A stretch of DNA of 64,000 nt from Planctomycetaceae bacterium UBA2671 (GCA_002359185.1 DEML01000026.1:1-64000); one strand, 5' to 3'. Shown: positions 37,487-49,544, counted from the first letter of the stretch. Translations and numbers: made by a program. Notes: generated from the sequence alone by a model not told the origin.

Positions 37487-39733
37487 TCAGTGATTAAACA
37501 GGAACTCACTCGAGTTGATGAGGGCGGCAAAAATATCTTCGTAGACAGACGTTTGATTCTCATCCGTTATCAGCCCAAGAGTCATCTCTAACTCTGCTGG
37601 AGTCGGTCGACGGGCCAGAACGCGAATGAATATCGCCTCGATAATCGCTTCCGGCGTGGTCTTATTTTCTATGATCTTCTTGAGAACTCCGTTCCTGGCG
37701 GCTGTATGCACCCGAGGGCCGGACGTGTCGCCCACAAGCAGGTGCATCACCTGCGTGAGCGAGGGGTCGGTTCTTGTGTCGCAGGCACATACTGTTTTGC
37801 GAGGAGACTGTCCGAAGGTATCAAGCACGAAATCACCTGTGGCTGAGTAGTAATGATTCCGATTGATGTAGTTAATCGCTTTGGTTCCCGTTGGAGCACG
37901 CGGATAGGATCGTGGCTCACCAGTTACGGCTACAATTGAATCCAGCATCACATCGGCCCGCAGTCGCCGGAGTTGAGCGTGTGAGAATTGGCGCTGATCA
38001 TCTTTTCCCGAAGGAGTTGGCTCGATGGAGAGTTGGTACACCCTCGAATTGCAGATGTCTCGAACCATCGGCCGCAGTTTGCGGTCATGCTCGGCAAACC
38101 GGTCAGCAAGTGCTTCCAGCAGAGGTCCGTTAGCGGGCGGATTTGTGGCGCGGAAGTCATCGACCGGATCGACAATTCCTACACCAAAAAGATGAGCCCA
38201 TAGCCGGTTGACGATATTCCGATTAAACAGATCGTTTTCAGGATCTTTGATCCAGGCTGCAAGTGCCCGCCGCGGATCGCCATCGCCACTGACCGGTTCC
38301 ACTTCGCCGAGGAGTTTAGCCGGTACACGACGTCCATCGAGGGCATGCATCGCAGGCGGAGCTGAAGGGTCGAAGATGACTGTCCTGTCGCGGCTGTCGC
38401 TACCGGTTTTGCGTTCCACGCAGGTGAAGAAACTCACGAAACCGTAGTAGTCGTCCATCGTCCAGCGGTCGAAGGGATGATTGTGACACTCGGCACATTG
38501 CATCCGTACGCCGAGAAAGAGTTGAGAGTAATCGGCTGCCAGGACTTTGGGATCCAGTTTATAATTTTTAATGAGCATCGTGTAGAGGCCCGTCTGACCA
38601 TCGATGTTCGTGCTGCCGACGGCTGTCGTCATATCGGCTACAACTTCGTCGAATGGTCGATCGGCTGCAATCTGATCACGCAGCCAGGCATTGAAAGCAT
38701 TTGCCGGTTTGTGAGAGTCGGCCCGCCCTGTGTAGTCCTGACTGTTTATCCGAAACAGTTCGCCCCACAATGCAGTGATGTAGTCGGTAAAATCTTCGCT
38801 TGCGAGTAGTTCATCGATCTTTTGCGAGCGCTTGTCAGCTGAAGTGTCAGACATGAAGGCATGATATTCTTCAACCGAAGGTGGTCGAGCGGCAAGATCC
38901 AGGGTGACTCGTCTGAGAAATGTTTCATCATCGCAGAGTTCAGAGGGGGCGATTCTTAATTTTTGCAGTCTCTCAAAAACCAGCTTATCGATAAAGTTGT
39001 TCTCTGGCGGATTCGGCCATGCAAAACCTTCAATGGATGGCAAAACGATGACTTCGGCTCCGACTGTAAAACGACTGAATCGAGCAAAAACTGTTGTGTC
39101 TCCTGGTCCCTTCGAAGAGACACGACCCTCAGTATCGATTTCGGCTACGCTGGAGTTGTTGGTGCCAAACAATGCCAGATGTGTAACGTCGCGTGTCGAG
39201 CCATCGGCATAGGTTGCCGTCACTCGCAGGTCGACAATTTCACTGGCCTTATCAAAAACGATTGAGGGCTTTGAAACTTCAATTCCTGCAACCTCTGGCA
39301 CATTCCCGACATCATCGGGAGCACCCGCTTTGATCCAGTCGAGGAGGACTTTTGCCAGATCGCTTTCGCGTTCAAATCGCTTACCCCCAGTGTGCGGTAC
39401 GGCACCGATGGCTTTCAGAATGAGCAGGCTTTCATCGGGTAGAGCCGTATTAATTCGACGTCCCGGCATCTCTTCAACGGTCCGGCGGTAGTCGCCGTCT
39501 GCATCGTAACCAAAAAGAGATAGCATATAGCCATCTTTCCCACTTGCAGAACCGTGGCAGGTGCCTGAGTTGCATCCCGCTCGGAAGAAGACTGGCATGA
39601 CATCACGCCGAAAACCAGGCACATTTGATTGGCTGGCATCATGTTTATCACCGAGTGAATCGGCGGCATGAATGACATTTGGGAACAGTGAGAGGCCCGC
39701 AATCACCAAAGTTAGAATTGATTTCAAATTCAC
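37487..39733 (-). CDS. DUF1549/DUF1553 cytochrome protein with Ig-like (BIG2) insert
   Basis: 748 residues, GTG start with AGGTGA eight bases upstream. Signal peptide (ILTLVIAGLSLFPNVIHAA). The N-terminal haem site has four residues between the cysteines, CNSGTCH at 54-60, not the canonical two. An Ig-like BIG2 segment follows (LRVTATYADGSTRDVTHLALF), then DUF1549 with a canonical CAECHNHPFDRW and DUF1553 (RNIVNRLWAHLFGVGIVDP, RRLRADVMLDSIVAVTGE). This is a separate clade from the two other PSD1 proteins of the window. Periplasmic. Third gene of the 43710-36004 operon. Confidence 0.92.
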   Translation of the reverse strand: MNLKSILTLVIAGLSLFPNVIHAADSLGDKHDASQSNVPGFRRDVMPVFFRAGCNSGTCHGSASGKDGYMLSLFGYDADGDYRRTVEEMPGRRINTALPDESLLILKAIGAVPHTGGKRFERESDLAKVLLDWIKAGAPDDVGNVPEVAGIEVSKPSIVFDKASEIVDLRVTATYADGSTRDVTHLALFGTNNSSVAEIDTEGRVSSKGPGDTTVFARFSRFTVGAEVIVLPSIEGFAWPNPPENNFIDKLVFERLQKLRIAPSELCDDETFLRRVTLDLAARPPSVEEYHAFMSDTSADKRSQKIDELLASEDFTDYITALWGELFRINSQDYTGRADSHKPANAFNAWLRDQIAADRPFDEVVADMTTAVGSTNIDGQTGLYTMLIKNYKLDPKVLAADYSQLFLGVRMQCAECHNHPFDRWTMDDYYGFVSFFTCVERKTGSDSRDRTVIFDPSAPPAMHALDGRRVPAKLLGEVEPVSGDGDPRRALAAWIKDPENDLFNRNIVNRLWAHLFGVGIVDPVDDFRATNPPANGPLLEALADRFAEHDRKLRPMVRDICNSRVYQLSIEPTPSGKDDQRQFSHAQLRRLRADVMLDSIVAVTGEPRSYPRAPTGTKAINYINRNHYYSATGDFVLDTFGQSPRKTVCACDTRTDPSLTQVMHLLVGDTSGPRVHTAARNGVLKKIIENKTTPEAIIEAIFIRVLARRPTPAELEMTLGLITDENQTSVYEDIFAALINSSEFLFNH

Positions 39734-39779
39734 AGTAATTCACCTTTTATTTTATCTGCGTTCTGATGTATCCGTAGGA

Positions 39780-42263
39780 TTACTTTTCGAGTCTCGGGTC
39801 GATTCTCAGTTTTCCGGACCCCGTCCGCAGGAGAATTTCTTCACCGCCGATATTGAATTGCACTTCGCACTTGAGTTCACCAACCAGTCCCAGGAGTGCA
39901 TCGTCATTCGCCTCAAGTTCGACCTCGACTTCCTTTGACGTCTTATCGATTGTCGGTTCCGATCCGACCGCAGTCAGACCAACGGGCAACCCCAGCATAC
40001 GAACACTTGCCTGTCCTTCAAAAGGTCGCAATTGCTTGACTGTCCAGCGATACTTAATTCTGTTACCACGGCGGACGCTCTGTGGCTCGCTCGATAGTGA
40101 GACGAACGGTTCGGCCACTTCGATATTAATGACATCCGACGAAACTCTTACTCGTTCAGAACCCTGGTCGGTGTCACCTCTGACCGAACTGTTTTCTCGA
40201 CCACCTCGCGCCTGTGTCGTCGTGACCATAACATACAGGGGCGAACTGCCGAGTTTTGCGTTGTCATTGGCTGAGAGTATGAGGTTGGATATGCTTTCTC
40301 CTGATGGAATAATTTCAGCTGGCGATGTGCCCACACCCGGCGGTGCAAACTCACATTGAATTTCGAGCGGTTCATCACACCAGGGTTGTCGCACAATTCG
40401 CACAGGAATTGTGAGTTCAGACCCTCTCATGAGCGGCTGATTGGGTGCATCGAGTATGACTTCGAATCCAGCCGGTTCACTGACCGCAGCAGCGAATCGA
40501 TCGACACGAATATTTCTCCACGGATAGTGGGAATACGAAACCCGCTGCAGATTCTGTTGATTGACGGTTTTGAAAGGTTCGCCCCCTTCGGCTGGTTTCG
40601 CTTTGAATTCAATGATTGAGGCTGATAACGAAGCATCGGTATCAGCAATGAGTGTCATTGGCCAGGCCGATTGCAGTTCCGGAATTCGTGAAGACAACAT
40701 TGTTATGCCGGGTGGCAACCCTTCTACAGAGAGATCGAGTGGTCCGGTAATGTTGCTCCCCTGAGCTGGGTAAAGGGATAGTCTGACCGTCCAGCGACTA
40801 CCCCGGGGTACCGAAAGTGATGTCTTGCGTGGTCGCTCAGGTTTGTATCCTTCAAAGGATAGACCAATGTGAAGAGTATTTTCTGGTGGGGCAATTTCAA
40901 CACGGTAAACATTAGTAGGGCCGCCTGCGCCGCGTGGGTCGTAAACTTCGAGAATGTAGTCGCCATCCTGTTTGGGAGTCCAGATGACGGACGGATCGAA
41001 GGTGTCGGGAAAATCGCCTTGCCCACCGAAAATATCGCGGTCAGGTCTTGTCGCATCGTCGGCTTCAAGTTCGACTGCTCCCAATTCGCCAGACGGATCA
41101 ACTGGACGCAAGCGGATGGAAGGGTCGACAGGTGATCCGAGTGCTCTTGCCCAAACGCGAACCTGAAGGGGTTCTCCTTTTTTTACTGTAATGCGAAACC
41201 GGTCATATTCATCAGGATGGGTGAGAACTCCATTAACAGCCGCGGGAAGTTCTGCGACTTTGGTTTCTTTGTCGTTTGAAGCTTCAAGCACATTCGGAAA
41301 CGGGCTGGATCGCAGAGTAAGTGGTTTGGGAGCATCTCCCAGAAGTGGAAATGTACCACTTGATTGAGGCATTGAAATCGTCTGTGTTTTCGGTCCGAGA
41401 GGGTCTCCAAGCAATTCCACAGAGAGTGAGGAACCTGCAGGTCCGCCAAGAGGATAAGCAGCTAGTGGGCGAAAGTAGCGACCAATGTGGATGGCATAGG
41501 TTCTTGCTTCCGGAATAAACATCGAACGTTGCAGGACAATCGTGTAGTCCCCATCGACCGGCAACTGCACCGACAAAAGTGGATCCTGGCGATTCAACGA
41601 GGAGTCATCATTTTTTGCAATCCGTTTTCCTGAGGGATCGAGAATCGTGACGACGGAGTCGTATCCTTCAGGGACAGGATTCCAACGTAGGTCGTCCCCC
41701 ATTTTGACCATGTCGACTTCAACTGAAAGTCTTTCCCCGGCTTTGCCTGATACACGAAAGCAGTCGATATCGTCCTTGGAACTATTAGAGAGTGTGCCTT
41801 GAACAGTGATGTCAGGTTCGACGAGCATGGCTGTTTCCGGAGTGTCGTTCGTATTGGCTTTGGTTTCTTCCTCGTTGATGACTGGGAATGGTCCCACATA
41901 AATGGTTCCCATTGAGGAGAGTCCCACAGCAGTGAGGACACGGAAGGGATGCTCGCCTGCTCGGCAGTTCGTCGCGACTTCGACCTGACAGATGAGCCGC
42001 TGCTTTTCGGAATCGAATTGGGTACCAACGCAACGAATTCCTGGTTGCTCCGGATTTTCCTCATCCGGCCGTACTGAATTGTAGGGATAGAAGAGTACGT
42101 CAATTGCTTCATGCCGCCAGCGATCGATCACGATTTCACTTGTTGTTCCTCGCCCGACAAGACGCGGAGTCACTCCGGCAATCCACGGATCAGCCGAGAC
42201 GAGATCACATGAAAATACGATGCAGATTATTAATGATAAAATTGGCCCAATGAACGCGTGCAT
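39780..42263 (-). CDS. exported PPC-domain protein
   Basis: 827 residues with a signal peptide (IGPILSLIICIVFSCDLVSA). It starts with a beta domain (PRLVGRGTTSEIVIDRW), followed by two pre-peptidase C-terminal (PPC) domains, at about 140-250 (ETAMLVEPDITVQGTLS, IDCFRVSGKAGERLSVEV) and about 345-460 (EYDRFRITVKKGEPLQVRVWAR). The C-terminal half is made of further Ig-like beta domains. No peptidase motif, so probably a carbohydrate or surface-binding module set. Coding between DUF1501 and a DUF1549/1553 cytochrome is a common planctomycete arrangement, which implies joint function outside the cytoplasm. Confidence 0.88.
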   Translation of the reverse strand: MHAFIGPILSLIICIVFSCDLVSADPWIAGVTPRLVGRGTTSEIVIDRWRHEAIDVLFYPYNSVRPDEENPEQPGIRCVGTQFDSEKQRLICQVEVATNCRAGEHPFRVLTAVGLSSMGTIYVGPFPVINEEETKANTNDTPETAMLVEPDITVQGTLSNSSKDDIDCFRVSGKAGERLSVEVDMVKMGDDLRWNPVPEGYDSVVTILDPSGKRIAKNDDSSLNRQDPLLSVQLPVDGDYTIVLQRSMFIPEARTYAIHIGRYFRPLAAYPLGGPAGSSLSVELLGDPLGPKTQTISMPQSSGTFPLLGDAPKPLTLRSSPFPNVLEASNDKETKVAELPAAVNGVLTHPDEYDRFRITVKKGEPLQVRVWARALGSPVDPSIRLRPVDPSGELGAVELEADDATRPDRDIFGGQGDFPDTFDPSVIWTPKQDGDYILEVYDPRGAGGPTNVYRVEIAPPENTLHIGLSFEGYKPERPRKTSLSVPRGSRWTVRLSLYPAQGSNITGPLDLSVEGLPPGITMLSSRIPELQSAWPMTLIADTDASLSASIIEFKAKPAEGGEPFKTVNQQNLQRVSYSHYPWRNIRVDRFAAAVSEPAGFEVILDAPNQPLMRGSELTIPVRIVRQPWCDEPLEIQCEFAPPGVGTSPAEIIPSGESISNLILSANDNAKLGSSPLYVMVTTTQARGGRENSSVRGDTDQGSERVRVSSDVINIEVAEPFVSLSSEPQSVRRGNRIKYRWTVKQLRPFEGQASVRMLGLPVGLTAVGSEPTIDKTSKEVEVELEANDDALLGLVGELKCEVQFNIGGEEILLRTGSGKLRIDPRLEK

Positions 42264-42309
42264 GCTGCTATGGCTCCTGTAGGAATAACAGATCGACTAA
42301 TAGATCAAG

Positions 42310-43710
42310 CTAGCTGATCAACTGTTTGACGACTTCAGCATCTCGAATGATTTCGATAGGCCGTGTGCCAAACGCCACCAGTTCTTTATTCGCGTCGATT
42401 CCCATCTGGTGATAGATCGTGGCGATAAGGTTCTCAAGCGTGACGGCATCACGAACAGGTTCTCCTCCTGTTGAATCACTCGCTCCGTGAACGAGTCCTC
42501 TCTGGAATCCGCCACCGGCCAGCATCATGGAATAACAGCGAGCCCAGTGATCACGTCCGCTTTCCTTATTGATTTTCGGTGTGCGTCCAAACTCACTCGT
42601 CACCCAGACAATCGTGGTATCGAGTAGACCACGGCGATCCAAATCAGAGACCAGCCCGGCAATGGCATGATCGAAAGGCCGCATCTGATCGAGACATGTT
42701 TTCTCCACTCCGCTGTGGCAGTCCCAGGATCCATATTCCAGTGTTACGAAACGGACTCCCGATTCGACGAGACGGCGAGCAATAATCAGCCGTTCTGCCA
42801 ATCCTTTGGGGTGAAGTCTGCCATCGGGGCCTTTGACATCGCCAGTAACTTCGCTGCCATAGAGTTTGAACGTTTCGTCGGTTTCACCTTCAAACGAGAA
42901 TGCGCTCTGGGCATCGGCTGAAGTCAGGAGAGAGTAGGCTCGATAGTGGAACTCATCCATTGTATCGAGCAGCACAGGATTCGCTTCAAGTCCGCGGATC
43001 CGCTGTTCGACCATATTGCGGACGGCTTGTCTTCGCTGGAGATTTTCCAGTGAGAGGTTGGCTGGCAGAGAGAAATCTCGAACTTTAAAGTTCTTTTTCT
43101 GAGTAGCCGGATCTCCACCTGTTTCGAAAGGACCATGGATACTGGGCAGGAACCCTGTTCCTCCGCTGGAAGCATTTTTCCCGGGAATAGCAATGTAGCA
43201 GGGGAGTTCACCGCGTGCACCGAGTTCGTGCGAGACGATCGATCCCATCTGTGGATAGTCGATGACTGTTGAAGGTGTATAGCCGGTGTGCAGGTGATAG
43301 GTCGCCAGTCCGTGATCAGGTATTTTTCCCACAACAGATCGGACGACCGTAATTTTATCGGCGATAGAAGCCAGCACCGGCAGATTGTCGCTGAAGACAT
43401 CGCCAGTGTTTGTTTTGGCGACGCCGAAAGAGCCGCGATATTCAACGGGTGCTTCGGGTTTGGGGTCAAACGATTCGTGGTGCGGAAAGCCGCCGGGCAG
43501 GTTGATCTGGATCACGCTCATTGCACGAGGTTCAATTTTTTTACCGGATGCACCAGCAGTCGGCATAGTTTCCTCAGCCTGCAGGCGAAATAGATCGGCC
43601 ATCGATAATCCGAGCGTGCCAAGCACACCTGCCTGAAGCATTTGTCGCCTCGGCATCGACCGAAAATCTGTGCAGCCGTAAACTGAATCCTGGGAAATTC
43701 TCATGAGCAT
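42310..43710 (-). CDS. DUF1501 family protein
   Basis: 466 residues, ATG with AGGA five bases upstream. A twin-arginine-type leader PRRQMLQAGVLGTLGLSMADL starts near residue 20. DUF1501 blocks: VIQINLPGGFPHHESFDPKP, DHGLATYHLHTGY, WVTSEFGRTPKINKESGRDHW and the C-terminal DAVTLENLIATIYHQMGID. Here the gene is first in its operon, whereas the other two DUF1501 genes of the window follow their cytochrome. Predicted exported metal-dependent hydrolase-fold protein of unknown activity. Confidence 0.92.
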   Translation of the reverse strand: MLMRISQDSVYGCTDFRSMPRRQMLQAGVLGTLGLSMADLFRLQAEETMPTAGASGKKIEPRAMSVIQINLPGGFPHHESFDPKPEAPVEYRGSFGVAKTNTGDVFSDNLPVLASIADKITVVRSVVGKIPDHGLATYHLHTGYTPSTVIDYPQMGSIVSHELGARGELPCYIAIPGKNASSGGTGFLPSIHGPFETGGDPATQKKNFKVRDFSLPANLSLENLQRRQAVRNMVEQRIRGLEANPVLLDTMDEFHYRAYSLLTSADAQSAFSFEGETDETFKLYGSEVTGDVKGPDGRLHPKGLAERLIIARRLVESGVRFVTLEYGSWDCHSGVEKTCLDQMRPFDHAIAGLVSDLDRRGLLDTTIVWVTSEFGRTPKINKESGRDHWARCYSMMLAGGGFQRGLVHGASDSTGGEPVRDAVTLENLIATIYHQMGIDANKELVAFGTRPIEIIRDAEVVKQLIS

Positions 43711-44104
43711 AGATTCCTGCTTAAGGTTAAATAAGCTGATGTTATGTTACAAAAAGATGCGTCAGGGAAGCAAAATTTTTAATTCGGGCGTGATTTTATG
43801 TTGTGAATATCTCAGGGATAAACGCAAGTTGTCAGTGAGGATGCGAAGGAAGGTGATTTATGTGATGTTGCCTTGGAAGCCTTATCTCAAAACATCATTA
43901 TAACAAAATTGGCTTATAGGTCAAACTTGATCAGTGTGTACTGGTCGATGACGAATTTCGTAGAAGAGGTGCCAATCAATAGGTTTTACTGATTTCGTTT
44001 TCCTGCAGTTTGCAGATTACTGTAATGGCTCTTGGATGGTTTGATTCCATTATTTCCAGTCAAACACCCGCTTCACATTCGTGGAAACGGCTATAAACTT
44101 AGTT

Positions 44105-44410
44105 ACTGAAGTTTTGCAAATTCCAATAAATCATAACCCAACGCGTCAGCGAGGGGCCTGTGTGGAATTGTTAATCTGCTGGATTTGGTCTTTGGCAACC
44201 CGATTCAAAGAATCGATAAACAACCAGCTTTTATGCGTCACAGATCAGCTTTTCACGTGAAATATCAGTAGCCAACTGGGGTATTAGAGTTTAACAGAAT
44301 TGTTAATCGAAAGCCGTCCCCTCGCTGACGCGTCGGGTTAAGATGCTCTCAATAATTTATACGCTGACTTCTCATTCGTATTGAATTCTAGCGTTTTGCA
44401 AAACTTCAGT
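44105..44410. repeat. outer inverted-repeat element enclosing MITE copy B
   Basis: ACTGAAGTTTTGCAAA at 44105-44120 and its exact complement at 44395-44410 form a perfect 16-bp inverted repeat bounding 306 bp. The MITE-like copy B sits inside. Next to MITE copy A a related motif, ACTGAAGTATTGCAAA, lies at 20282-20297, followed directly by CTTCAGT. The outer motif therefore travels with the MITE in both places. Confidence 0.75.
44134..44340. repeat. MITE-like element copy B
   Basis: Left end TAACCCAACGCGTCAGCGAG and right-end complement TAACCCGACGCGTCAGCGAG; the terminal repeats match over at least 23 bases with one mismatch. It is 207 bp, and its right half (reversed) matches the left half of copy A at 20071-20274 beyond the terminal repeat, including GACGGCTT and GTTAAACTCT. 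No coding capacity. Confidence 0.85.
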
Positions 44411-44446
44411 CAGCTATTTCTTTCTAACGTCTTTTCAATCACGAAA

Positions 44447-44863
44447 TCAATGCGTTGTTTCTTTTGGAGGCTTAGGTTTGTATGTCTTGAGGTTGACTAG
44501 ATAAATCGTAACCCCAATGGCAATTCCAAAGAGAATCAAAGGTAACCACACTTGGGAAATCGATAAGAAAGCTGCCGAGCCGATTGATAACCAAAGCACC
44601 AGTATAGTCAATGACTTTTGTTTGAGAGTGATTCCTGCGCCTTCTCGATAATTTCTGATGTATTCGCCACAGTAGCGATTATTTGTTAGCCAATTATAGA
44701 ACTTTGTCGAACTACGAGAGTAGCAAGTGGCTGCCAAAAGCAAAAATGGAGTTGTCGGAAGGAGTGGCAAGAGCATTCCAAGCATCCCCAAAGCGACACA
44801 AAGGGTGCCCAGAACGGTTAGAAGAACTCTTGTTGCCCCATTCGATTGTCTTTCTACCTTCAT
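44447..44863 (-). CDS. DUF454 (YbaN-like) inner membrane protein
   Basis: 138 residues, the usual length for DUF454. Hydrophobic helices at about 12-42 (LLTVLGTLCVALGMLGMLLPLLP) and two near 85-125. The family motif is LPTTPFLLLAATCYSRSS, then FYNWLTNNRYCGEYIRNYREGAGI. Cytoplasmic membrane; molecular function unknown. It follows the S9 peptidase gene by 67 bases in the same direction and may share its transcript. Confidence 0.88.
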   Translation of the reverse strand: MKVERQSNGATRVLLTVLGTLCVALGMLGMLLPLLPTTPFLLLAATCYSRSSTKFYNWLTNNRYCGEYIRNYREGAGITLKQKSLTILVLWLSIGSAAFLSISQVWLPLILFGIAIGVTIYLVNLKTYKPKPPKETTH

Positions 44864-44930
44864 TCAAATCCTTTTCTATTTGAAATCGGGAGAATTTATC
44901 AACCTATCAAGAAACAGTTTTAGAAAATAA

Positions 44931-46988
<2,058 letters not shown>

Positions 46989-47476
46989 CGAAAACCTCAT
47001 GGGATGAGAGGAATTAATTTAAGGAATCAAAGTGCAGTCCTGACTGGCACTTAGTCGAAAGAGTGCATTCAGCAAATTTGCCCTAAACACTTTTATGAAA
47101 CATTCTATGCCATTGCACTTCTTTTGCATAGCGTTGTAAAACATAACAAATGGTAGTATCCATGCGCAATACGTACTCAACCCAGGGCCTGCGGCTGTGC
47201 GACTCTTAAAGGCTCAGCCGGTCCAGTGAAATAATATTCAAAAAGTAGATGGTTATGTTGATCGTTTTTGGATTGATCATTGGCTTCGAATGACTAATTA
47301 GAACAGGACTTTGAGGAGTGAGTAACATGTCGTTGGTGTTGCCATTGTGTCGTTGAAAGTTGATATTGAATTCAAAATAGGCCTGGTACAATCGCCACGT
47401 TTAAGGGGCAGGTCAAAGCCACGGCTTATAGCCGTGGTCGATTACTTTTTCACTTACAACGAAATCGCGGAAATAA
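46989..47476. other. divergent intergenic region between S9 peptidase and gamma-glutamyltransferase
   Basis: 488 bases that should hold both promoters. Apart from the palindrome at 47419-47437 I see no recognised element; small ORFs on the minus strand lack support. Confidence 0.45.
47419..47437. repeat. REP-like palindrome / possible terminator
   Basis: CCACGGCT, loop TAT, AGCCGTGG: a perfect 8-bp stem with a 3-base loop, followed five bases later by TTACTTTTT. The 3-base-loop design is the same as in the cluster at 10435-10547. It sits 40 bases before the gamma-glutamyltransferase start. Confidence 0.55.
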
Positions 47477-49306
47477 ATGATAGAAAAATATAAATTTACG
47501 GCCAGTTCAACTGCTTTCCATTCATTCCATCTCTGCTGTTGCGTTTTGATGCTGGTGACACTGATTCCGCTGCCCTCTTCTGCTGAGGATATTGTGCGTC
47601 CCGAACGAGCAGCTGTTGATATCGCAGAGAGTCATTCAGGAATTGTCGTTTCAGATACCGACATCGCTTCACAGATTGGAGCGGATATCCTGGCTCAGGG
47701 AGGTAATGCCGTCGACGCAGCGGTGGCAGTTGCTTTTGCGCTGGCTGTCACCTGGCCTGAAGCCGGAAACATCAGTGGCGGCGGATTCATGATGGTTGCG
47801 CCTCCGAACGAAGAAGTCGTTTGTGTCGAATATCGAGAAACGGCTCCTGCGTGTGTCGATGAACACAGTTTTGAAAAATGGCAAGAGCGTCACCACGCAC
47901 AAATGGCAGGAGTGCCGGGCACATTAAGAGGTCTGGAACTGGCCCATAAAAAATATGGAAGTCTGCCTTGGGATCAACTCGTGAAGCCTTCGATTCGCAT
48001 CGCTCGTGAGGGAATCGTTGTTGATGAATATCTGGCTTATTCGCTCAATCGAGTTCTCACGCTTTCCTCGATAAAAAATGAAAAGCGATTTGCAGAATTT
48101 CGCAGGCTCTACGGAAAAGCGAATGGAGAACTTTGGCAGGCAGGCGATTTGCTCAAACAACCGGATTTAGCCATAACGCTGGAAATCATTGCTGAACAAG
48201 GAGCCGATGCGTTTTATACCGGTGGCATCGCAAAGAAAATAGTCGCCGAAATGGAAGAGCAGGGAGGCTTGATTACAGCTGAAGATCTAAAGAATTACAA
48301 GGCGAACATTCGGCCTGCGGTCTCTGGTCAAGTCAATGGTTATACACTATACGGTGCTTACCCGCCAAGTTCTGGAGGGATCACGGTTCTCCTGCAAATG
48401 AGGATGGCCGAAGCGGTTGGCTTGGAAATGGACCCTGAAAATTACTGGAATGCCGATCAGGTTCATCTGTTAGCGGAAATCTCAAAAAGAGCTTTCAGAG
48501 ATCGAGCGGCTTACTTAGCAGATCCCGATTTCAGCAGCATCCCGGAGTTTATGTTCTCCAATCAATATGCTCAAAAGCAGGCTGAAAAGATCTCGCGAAA
48601 TCAAGCGACTTCCAGTATCGAAGTCGCTGGTGAGATTCCCATCAGTAACCTTCCAGAAGAAAGCCTGGAGACCACTCACTTTTCGATCATAGATCGCAAT
48701 GGAATGGCTGTCAGTAATACCTACACATTGGAAGGAACATTCGGCTGCAGAATTGCTCCCAAAGGGACTGGATTTGTTCTGAACAATGAGATGGGCGATT
48801 TTAACTGGATACCTGGATACACAAATCAGCAAGGAAGAATTGGAACCAAGCCAAATTTGATGAACCCGGGAAAAAGAATGCTAAGTTCGCAGTCGCCAAT
48901 GATTGTAAGAAAAGATGGAGAGGTTGCACTGATCATCGGCAGTCCGGGCGGTAGAACGATTATCAACACCGTCACGCAAATTCTGGTTCAGACATTACTT
49001 TTTGATCGTCCCTTGGTTGAAGCGATTGATGGGCCGCGTTTTCATCATCAATGGTTTCCCGATGAAATCAAATTCGAGTCCGACGACCAGGAGCAACTGA
49101 CTCGATTAACAAGATCATTGATTGATCGAGGACATACCATCAGCCGCCCCAAAGGCTGGCTGCAGGGTTCGGCTCATGGAATTGAATATGATCCCTTAAC
49201 GCGAACAGCTGTTGGCGTTGCGGACTGGAGGCGCGGAGGAAAAGCGGTCGCGGTTCCACAAATAGTTCCGTTGAAGGAGAAGGCTGTCACGAATGACTCT
49301 CAATAA
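47477..49306 (+). CDS. ggt: gamma-glutamyltransferase
   Basis: 609 residues, in the usual size range of the proenzyme. N-terminal hydrophobic leader (HLCCCVLMLVTLIPLPSSA). The large-subunit motif is GGNAVDAAVAVAFALAVTWPEAGNISGGGFM. The autoprocessing site is ETTHFSIID, where T399 would become the N-terminal nucleophile of the small subunit. Downstream, EGTFGCR, LNNEMGDF and RMLSSQSPMI, then GSPGGRTIINTV, are the conserved substrate and oxyanion parts. Hydrolyses or transfers gamma-glutamyl groups from glutathione and related peptides in the periplasm. Single gene, weak ribosome site (GCGGA). Confidence 0.95.
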   Translation: MIEKYKFTASSTAFHSFHLCCCVLMLVTLIPLPSSAEDIVRPERAAVDIAESHSGIVVSDTDIASQIGADILAQGGNAVDAAVAVAFALAVTWPEAGNISGGGFMMVAPPNEEVVCVEYRETAPACVDEHSFEKWQERHHAQMAGVPGTLRGLELAHKKYGSLPWDQLVKPSIRIAREGIVVDEYLAYSLNRVLTLSSIKNEKRFAEFRRLYGKANGELWQAGDLLKQPDLAITLEIIAEQGADAFYTGGIAKKIVAEMEEQGGLITAEDLKNYKANIRPAVSGQVNGYTLYGAYPPSSGGITVLLQMRMAEAVGLEMDPENYWNADQVHLLAEISKRAFRDRAAYLADPDFSSIPEFMFSNQYAQKQAEKISRNQATSSIEVAGEIPISNLPEESLETTHFSIIDRNGMAVSNTYTLEGTFGCRIAPKGTGFVLNNEMGDFNWIPGYTNQQGRIGTKPNLMNPGKRMLSSQSPMIVRKDGEVALIIGSPGGRTIINTVTQILVQTLLFDRPLVEAIDGPRFHHQWFPDEIKFESDDQEQLTRLTRSLIDRGHTISRPKGWLQGSAHGIEYDPLTRTAVGVADWRRGGKAVAVPQIVPLKEKAVTNDSQ

Positions 49307-49544
49307 TATTATCCCACGTACGATATTATGATAAACGGCAGGGGGCCTTTATTGAAAAAGTTCTTGAAAACCCCCGTTGAGACGGGAGTGGGTCGGAAGA
49401 AAGTGCAACATCATTGAGTAGATAACCATAGCCGTTACAGAGTTTGTTTATCGGAGATTGATCCGAGCCCAGTCATCAGTTCGCGATTAGGTTGAAGTCC
49501 CTTCTGGGAGAAGGACGCTAATCATGGAATGTTGCTGTTGACGT

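Larger units (their letters stand above)
43711..44446. other. 736-base gene-free region holding nested inverted repeats
   Basis: Between the divergent-operon start at 43710 and the DUF454 stop. The first ~390 bases are AT-rich and presumably carry the promoter of the 43710-36004 operon; a 66-codon ORF there has no support. The last ~310 bases are occupied by the two nested repeats listed separately. Confidence 0.6.

Noticed and set aside
43703..43903. 66-codon ORF upstream of DUF1501
   Set aside because: AT-rich intergenic DNA, basic unstructured translation, no Shine-Dalgarno.
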